Below, piece by piece: positions 59,835 through 64,000 of a stretch of 64,000 nucleotides of DNA. Origin of the DNA: RXOA01 sp964547105. Lineage in GTDB: Bacteria > Bipolaricaulota > Bipolaricaulia > UBA7950 > UBA9294. The stretch covers positions 1 to 64,000 of the forward strand of contig CAZJLO010000002.1 of assembly GCA_964547105.1 (NCBI GenBank), in the 5' to 3' direction. A program made the translations under genes and the position numbers. Under the pieces are notes generated by a model. That model was not told the DNA's origin. It saw only the letters and a list, made by a program, of their open reading frames with translations, and made no database searches. Within the stretch, counting starts at the first letter, position 1; every line of letters starts with the position of its first letter.

Positions 59835-61786
59835 GAGACCTCGCCTCCTGCAAGTGGCTTGCCTGCCGGGCGCCGGCGGTATCGCTTCAGCTCCGCCTCG
59901 ACGTCAGCAAGTTTGAGTCTCCGCAGTGTCTCGGGTGTCGGCCAGCCATCCACCTGATCCCACCCGCGCAACGCGTAGTACTCGGCCAACATCTGCTCGG
60001 CATGTGCGATCTCGCCGCGGGCGCCTCGGGAAGGAGATGGTTCCTGCGTGAATCGCCGAGGCAGACGGTCATCGGCGCGGGAAATCCCGTGGCGGGCGTT
60101 GTAGGCACGCATTTGGTTGGTGATGCGCTCGCCTGCCTCGCGGAGTTCAGCTTCGTTAATGTCCCAGCCGGTTGACAAACGGAGCCCTTCCGTAAGATCG
60201 GGCCAGTAGATCTCGGCCATCACAAATGTTCCGCCGGATTTGCAGACACCGAGGGAATCTACCACGGCCCCGAAGTCCTCGCCATCTTTCACGAGGAATG
60301 GCTTGTGTTTTGTTGCATGGGGATCCGCCATCTCAGGAAGATACGTTGGGCCGTAGCGGCGTGCGACCTCGTCAGGAACGCCGGTTTCATCGATGGTTGG
60401 GAACGCCTTCAGATGGTCGGCGCCTCGGCTGGCGGTGATGTGGGCCAATCCCATCGACTGCTGTGCCCGACCGTCCTGTGCGGGGATCTCCATCCCCTTG
60501 ACGTGCATGGCATATTCGGCGCAATCACCGCCGATGGAAGCGGCCGCTCGTGAAACCCCTTCAGCAAGGAGATCGCCGAACCCTTCGCGAGCCGCGATCA
60601 TCCGAATGAGCTTGAGCATGCTCTCCGAGTTGCCCCAGCTAAGATCGAGCCCTTGGGAAACCGAATGCGGCAGCATGTCGCGCTGCTGTAGTTCCATTGC
60701 GAACGAAATGGCGCGCCCGGCGGAAATCGTGTCCATCCCCAGCCGATCGCAGAGATCATTGGCTTCGAGGATCGCTTCGATGTCGGCGCAACCGACGTTG
60801 GAACCGAAGGCGTTGAGCGTCTCGTATTCCAGGCTCGAGACCTCAAGGCCGCTCCTCGGTCCTCGTTCAATGCGGTAGACCTTGTCGCAGCGGATCGGGC
60901 ATGCGTGACAGCCCTCATCTCGCACCCAGTAGCGATTGCGGAGGACCTCGGCGCTGATGGCCGCCGCTTGGTCGAACTCCCCGTTCTGGAAATTCCGTGT
61001 CGGGAATCGCCCGATCTCGTTGGCAAGAAGAACCAAGCTTGCCGTTCCGTATCGGGAGACGGTGGGGAACAGCGGGTTGGCCCGGATCCGCGCATGCATC
61101 GCACGCGCGACTGTGGCGAAGCGCTTGGAGTTGGCCAGCGGGACAGGTCGAGTTCCGCGGATGCAGATTGCCTTGAGCTTCTTTGAGCCGAGAACGGCAC
61201 CAAGTCCACACCGCCCGAAACTGCGATTCGGCGATGCCTGGATTGCCGCGAAGCGAATGAGATTCTCTCCAGCGGGTCCGATTGTGGCGACCTTCATCGC
61301 CGGGTCCTCGAACCGGCAACGGATCATTCGCTCTGTTTCCAGCGTGTCATGTCCCCAGAGGTCGTCGGCCGGCTCAAGCCTCGGGCCGCGACGGTCGATG
61401 CAGAGCAAGGTTGGAGATGGGGCAATGCCTCGGATGGCAATCATGTCGTAGCCGGCGCGTTTCAGCTCAGGTCCGAAGAAGCCGCCAGCATTGGAGTCGC
61501 CGTAGATCCCGGTCAGCGGCGACTTGGCGATCGCCTCGGTGCGTCCCGAACAGGGCCAACCCGTTCCCACGAGCGGACCGGTGGCAATCACCAGCCAAGC
61601 GTCGGCGGACAAGGGGTCGATCTCGGCGCCGACGTGATCCCACAACCAGCGGACGCCGAACCCGTTGCCGCCCAACCAGGACCTAGCGAACGCTCCGTCC
61701 AAGACGCGTGTGCGAACGGTCCCGGCGGAAAGATCGACTTCAAGCCATGCCCCCATGTAGCCACCAGCGATTGCGTTCGATGTCAT
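59831..61786 (-). CDS. Aldehyde:ferredoxin oxidoreductase family tungstoenzyme, operon copy 2
   Basis: AOR-family enzyme of 651 aa from the ATG at 61786, overlapping the preceding AOR stop (ATGA). N-terminal GAWLEVDLSAGTVRTRVL; cluster ligands CHACPIRC (C-x2-C-x3-C) and Cys in DSLGVCKSGGTF. The C-terminal tail is longer than in the first copy. AOR-family enzymes oxidise aldehydes or, in BamB, help reduce aromatic rings. The deaminase and PreA-like neighbours point to a heterocycle or an aldehyde derived from one. Confidence 0.88.
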   Translation of the reverse strand: MTSNAIAGGYMGAWLEVDLSAGTVRTRVLDGAFARSWLGGNGFGVRWLWDHVGAEIDPLSADAWLVIATGPLVGTGWPCSGRTEAIAKSPLTGIYGDSNAGGFFGPELKRAGYDMIAIRGIAPSPTLLCIDRRGPRLEPADDLWGHDTLETERMIRCRFEDPAMKVATIGPAGENLIRFAAIQASPNRSFGRCGLGAVLGSKKLKAICIRGTRPVPLANSKRFATVARAMHARIRANPLFPTVSRYGTASLVLLANEIGRFPTRNFQNGEFDQAAAISAEVLRNRYWVRDEGCHACPIRCDKVYRIERGPRSGLEVSSLEYETLNAFGSNVGCADIEAILEANDLCDRLGMDTISAGRAISFAMELQQRDMLPHSVSQGLDLSWGNSESMLKLIRMIAAREGFGDLLAEGVSRAAASIGGDCAEYAMHVKGMEIPAQDGRAQQSMGLAHITASRGADHLKAFPTIDETGVPDEVARRYGPTYLPEMADPHATKHKPFLVKDGEDFGAVVDSLGVCKSGGTFVMAEIYWPDLTEGLRLSTGWDINEAELREAGERITNQMRAYNARHGISRADDRLPRRFTQEPSPSRGARGEIAHAEQMLAEYYALRGWDQVDGWPTPETLRRLKLADVEAELKRYRRRPAGKPLAGGEVS

Positions 61787-63681
61787 CCGTCTTCCCCTTG
61801 TCCCGGCAGGTCCAGTCGCGCCAACGTTGTCTCGGTCGGCAGGCCGTCGCGCGTCCAACCGCGAAGGCCGTAGTAGGTTTGGAGCATGGCCGGCAGATCG
61901 TGGATTCTTGGTTGTGGCGCTGAAACGGACCGTTCCCGGAGAACTTGCTCGGATTGATGGAGTGGAAGCGAATCCTCAACGAATCGCCTTGGGAGGGTGT
62001 CGTCCGCTGATCGGAGCCCATGCTGGACGTTGATCCAGCGCTCGAGATTGACAATCCGCTCCCCGACTGTGAGAAGATCACTCGCCGACATCGGCAATCC
62101 CAGCGATGACAGCGCCAGCGCGATGTCCGTCGGGAGAATGGCGTACGTTTCGGTTGTTGTGAACTTGCAGACGCCGAGAGCGTCGGAAACAGCACAGTAC
62201 TCCTCGGAGAACTTCAGAAGGCTCGGCTTGGAGGTTTCGTCCCACGGGTCGAGTACGGATGGAAGCAGGTCGGGAAGGATTTTCTTGACGACCGTCTCAT
62301 TGTTGGTGAGCTCGATGGTCGGGAGGCCGTACAGGTGATCAGCGCCTCGATTGGACGTCGCATGCCCGAGGCCGAACGCCTTGGCCACACGTGGCTCCTG
62401 GCAAGGGATCTCAAGGCCCTTCACATGCATTGCGAGATCGAGGGCATCGCCGCCGATCCGTTCCGCCGCACATCGCGTTCCTTGGCCGAGCAATGCTCCA
62501 AGACCGCGCTGCGATGCTATCTGCTCGATCAATTCAAGGATTGCGGCCGGATTGCCCCAGGTGAGGTCAACCGTTGGATCATCGAGCAGCCCGCGTTCGT
62601 GGCACTCCATCGCGAATGAGATGGCGCCGCCGACGGAGATGGTGTCGAGCCCCAGCTGGTTGCAGCGAGCATTGGCATGGACGATTGCCTCCGCGTCGGA
62701 GCAGAAACAGTTGGGGCCGAGCGCGTCGATCGACTCATATTCGGGGCCGGCGCTTCGGCACTGATGAGGTCCTGTCCCGACTTCTGAGATGCGGCCGCAC
62801 CGAATCGAACAACCCTGGCAGCCTTTGGTTTGGGATCGGAAAGGCTCAAATGCGCCGGCATCAACCCGATCGACAAACGGGACTTGCCCCAACCGGTGGT
62901 TCTTCGTCGGAAGATCGCCGACGACATTCTTGATCGCCACCAGGTAGGGCGTTCCCCATTGGGCAAGCGACGAAACACCGGGGTTGTCGGCGACAGCACG
63001 GTGGGCTGCGCTCGCTAACGATACGAACCGGCGTGGCCAGCGCAGCGTATCCCCCGATACCGTTACAATCGCCTTGAGCCGTTTGTGACCGAGAACCGCG
63101 CCTCCGCCGCAACGCGCCGCGGCGCGTCCACCGTCGATCAGAATTCCGGCCATCGGGACACCACGTTCGCCGGCGGGACCGATGCAGGCGACCGAAGCGG
63201 AGGCAGGTCTCACTTGATCAAGGAGGCGTGCCTCAGCGACATCCGAGTCCATCCCCCACACAAACGACGCGTCGCAAAGGACGGCGGTCCCATCTTCTAC
63301 GCGCAGGTAGACCGGATCGTGGGCCCGCCCGGCGATGGCCAGTGCGGCGATGCCTTGGGACGCGAGCCGATGGGCGAGGGCTCCTCCGGCATTGGCGTAG
63401 CCGTAGATCTCCGTTAGCGGAGATCTGAAACCAAAGTGAACCCGCGAAGACGACGGCCACGGGCTGGCGGACAGAAGCCCCGGTGCGACAATAAACGGGG
63501 CTTCGGGGGAACACGGGGCAATCTCCCAGATGTGGGCGTCGGCAAGAAGCCGCGCCGCCAACCCTCGACCGCCAAGATACGAAGAGCGGTAGGACGATGG
63601 CAGGACGGAACGGGTGATGGAGCGCGTTTCGAGGTCGACACAGAGCATGAAGGAAGGAAGGGGAGCGCTAGGGTTAGGCAT
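61783..63681 (-). CDS. Aldehyde:ferredoxin oxidoreductase family tungstoenzyme, operon copy 3
   Basis: AOR-family enzyme of 632 aa. N-terminal LCVDLETRSITRSVLP; cluster ligands CQGCSIRC and Cys in SDALGVCKFTT; PLTEIYGYANAGG matches the pterin site region. Tandem with the next AOR and translationally coupled to it. The two are clearly paralogous but diverged, so they may form a heteromeric enzyme or act on different steps. Confidence 0.88.
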   Translation of the reverse strand: MPNPSAPLPSFMLCVDLETRSITRSVLPSSYRSSYLGGRGLAARLLADAHIWEIAPCSPEAPFIVAPGLLSASPWPSSSRVHFGFRSPLTEIYGYANAGGALAHRLASQGIAALAIAGRAHDPVYLRVEDGTAVLCDASFVWGMDSDVAEARLLDQVRPASASVACIGPAGERGVPMAGILIDGGRAAARCGGGAVLGHKRLKAIVTVSGDTLRWPRRFVSLASAAHRAVADNPGVSSLAQWGTPYLVAIKNVVGDLPTKNHRLGQVPFVDRVDAGAFEPFRSQTKGCQGCSIRCGRISEVGTGPHQCRSAGPEYESIDALGPNCFCSDAEAIVHANARCNQLGLDTISVGGAISFAMECHERGLLDDPTVDLTWGNPAAILELIEQIASQRGLGALLGQGTRCAAERIGGDALDLAMHVKGLEIPCQEPRVAKAFGLGHATSNRGADHLYGLPTIELTNNETVVKKILPDLLPSVLDPWDETSKPSLLKFSEEYCAVSDALGVCKFTTTETYAILPTDIALALSSLGLPMSASDLLTVGERIVNLERWINVQHGLRSADDTLPRRFVEDSLPLHQSEQVLRERSVSAPQPRIHDLPAMLQTYYGLRGWTRDGLPTETTLARLDLPGQGEDG

Positions 63682-64000
63682 GGTCTTGTCCTCTTCGGGA
63701 TCGAGCCGAATCGCTTGTCCAAGCTGTTATGAGGATCCGCGGATCAATGGCTCCGGCGTGGGCAACGGAGCCGGTTGTCTCATCATTCACAGTGATCTGG
63801 GCAATCTTGTTGAGGTGGGTCAGATCGGGGATCGCCTCGAAGACGCCACCGGCGGCTTCGAGCAACTCGGCGAAGAGGTGCCCGTAGTGTCGGCAAGAAC
63901 GAAAAACCAACTGATCCGCGATCTTCGAGACGTGCAACCCGGGAGGCAGCCGAAGCGAGATCGTTGCGCATCCGGCGTAGTGGATGAAGTCGTCGGCGAG
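63674..64000 (-). CDS. Unrecognised protein, partial (runs off the right edge)
   Basis: The frame stays open from the window end to a stop at 63674, giving at least 108 C-terminal residues (…DDFIHYAGCATISLRLPPG, FAELLEAAGGVFEAIPDL, KIAQITVNDETTG). It overlaps the AOR start by 8 bases, as the other genes of this operon do, so it is very likely their upstream neighbour. No family recognised; the start lies outside the window. Confidence 0.6.
   Translation of the reverse strand, partial: LADDFIHYAGCATISLRLPPGLHVSKIADQLVFRSCRHYGHLFAELLEAAGGVFEAIPDLTHLNKIAQITVNDETTGSVAHAGAIDPRILITAWTSDSARSRRGQDHA

Noticed and set aside
1..64000. tRNA, rRNA, CRISPR array, insertion sequence or prophage
   Set aside because: No cloverleaf-like sequence, regularly spaced repeats, transposase, integrase or phage structural genes were seen on reading both strands.

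Overview
The window is a GC-rich bacterial chromosome segment with a 14-base run of N (an assembly gap) at 32955-32968. Signal peptides, two lipobox proteins, an RND exporter with a LolA-like partner and periplasmic binding proteins suggest a diderm cell. Three tungsten-type aldehyde:ferredoxin oxidoreductase (AOR) homologues, many Fe-S proteins and the absence of any respiratory oxygen system suggest an anaerobe. The phylum cannot be fixed from sequence alone. No rRNA, tRNA or CRISPR array was seen.

Region 1 (0.2-11.2 kb), export and stress: a TSUP permease; a TetR-controlled operon (TetR, small secreted protein, RND exporter, LolA-like protein) with two identical-arm operators and a clear terminator; a decayed ftsH-like pseudogene; and a MarR-controlled heterodimeric ABC exporter. 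Region 2 (11.3-24.2 kb): two surface lipoproteins (PKD/beta-propeller, and a clan CD cysteine-peptidase-like protein), tldD-tldE, a resistance-like trio (ABC-F, methyltransferase, MFS) behind a possible attenuator leader, an HpnB-type glycosyltransferase and a flavin disulfide reductase.

Region 3 (24.8-47.6 kb) is a sugar-catabolic island built from two paralogous modules. Each has a ribose-type ABC importer (binding protein, RbsA-like ATPase, RbsC-like permease), an FGGY kinase, a canonical DeoC aldolase and a divergent DeoC-like aldolase. The two aldolase pairs face each other across two terminators. Between the modules lie an AOR, a LarA/DUF2088 protein, a VOC protein, a HAD phosphatase, a C_GCAxxG_C_C protein, two intact HutC-type GntR regulators and one broken one. 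A 23-bp element (21/23 identical) follows both the module-1 promoter and the VOC-LarA promoter, so these are probably one regulon. Module 2 instead carries a perfect 12-bp direct repeat behind its promoter. The likely logic is uptake, phosphorylation, then aldol cleavage.

Region 4 (47.9-64.0 kb): a + strand pair (acyl-CoA-synthetase-like, hydantoinase-like) converges on a tightly packed minus-strand operon. In transcription order this is: a partial unknown gene, two AORs, an aminohydrolase, a PreA/DHODH-like Fe-S protein, a second aminohydrolase, a GlcD-like flavoprotein, a GlcF-like Fe-S protein, an ADP-ribosylglycohydrolase-family protein and a ribokinase. Together these read as an anaerobic route that splits an N-glycoside, salvages the ribose, and deaminates and redox-processes the heterocyclic base with tungsten enzymes. 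This is the best candidate for an undescribed system; its substrate is not determined by the sequence.
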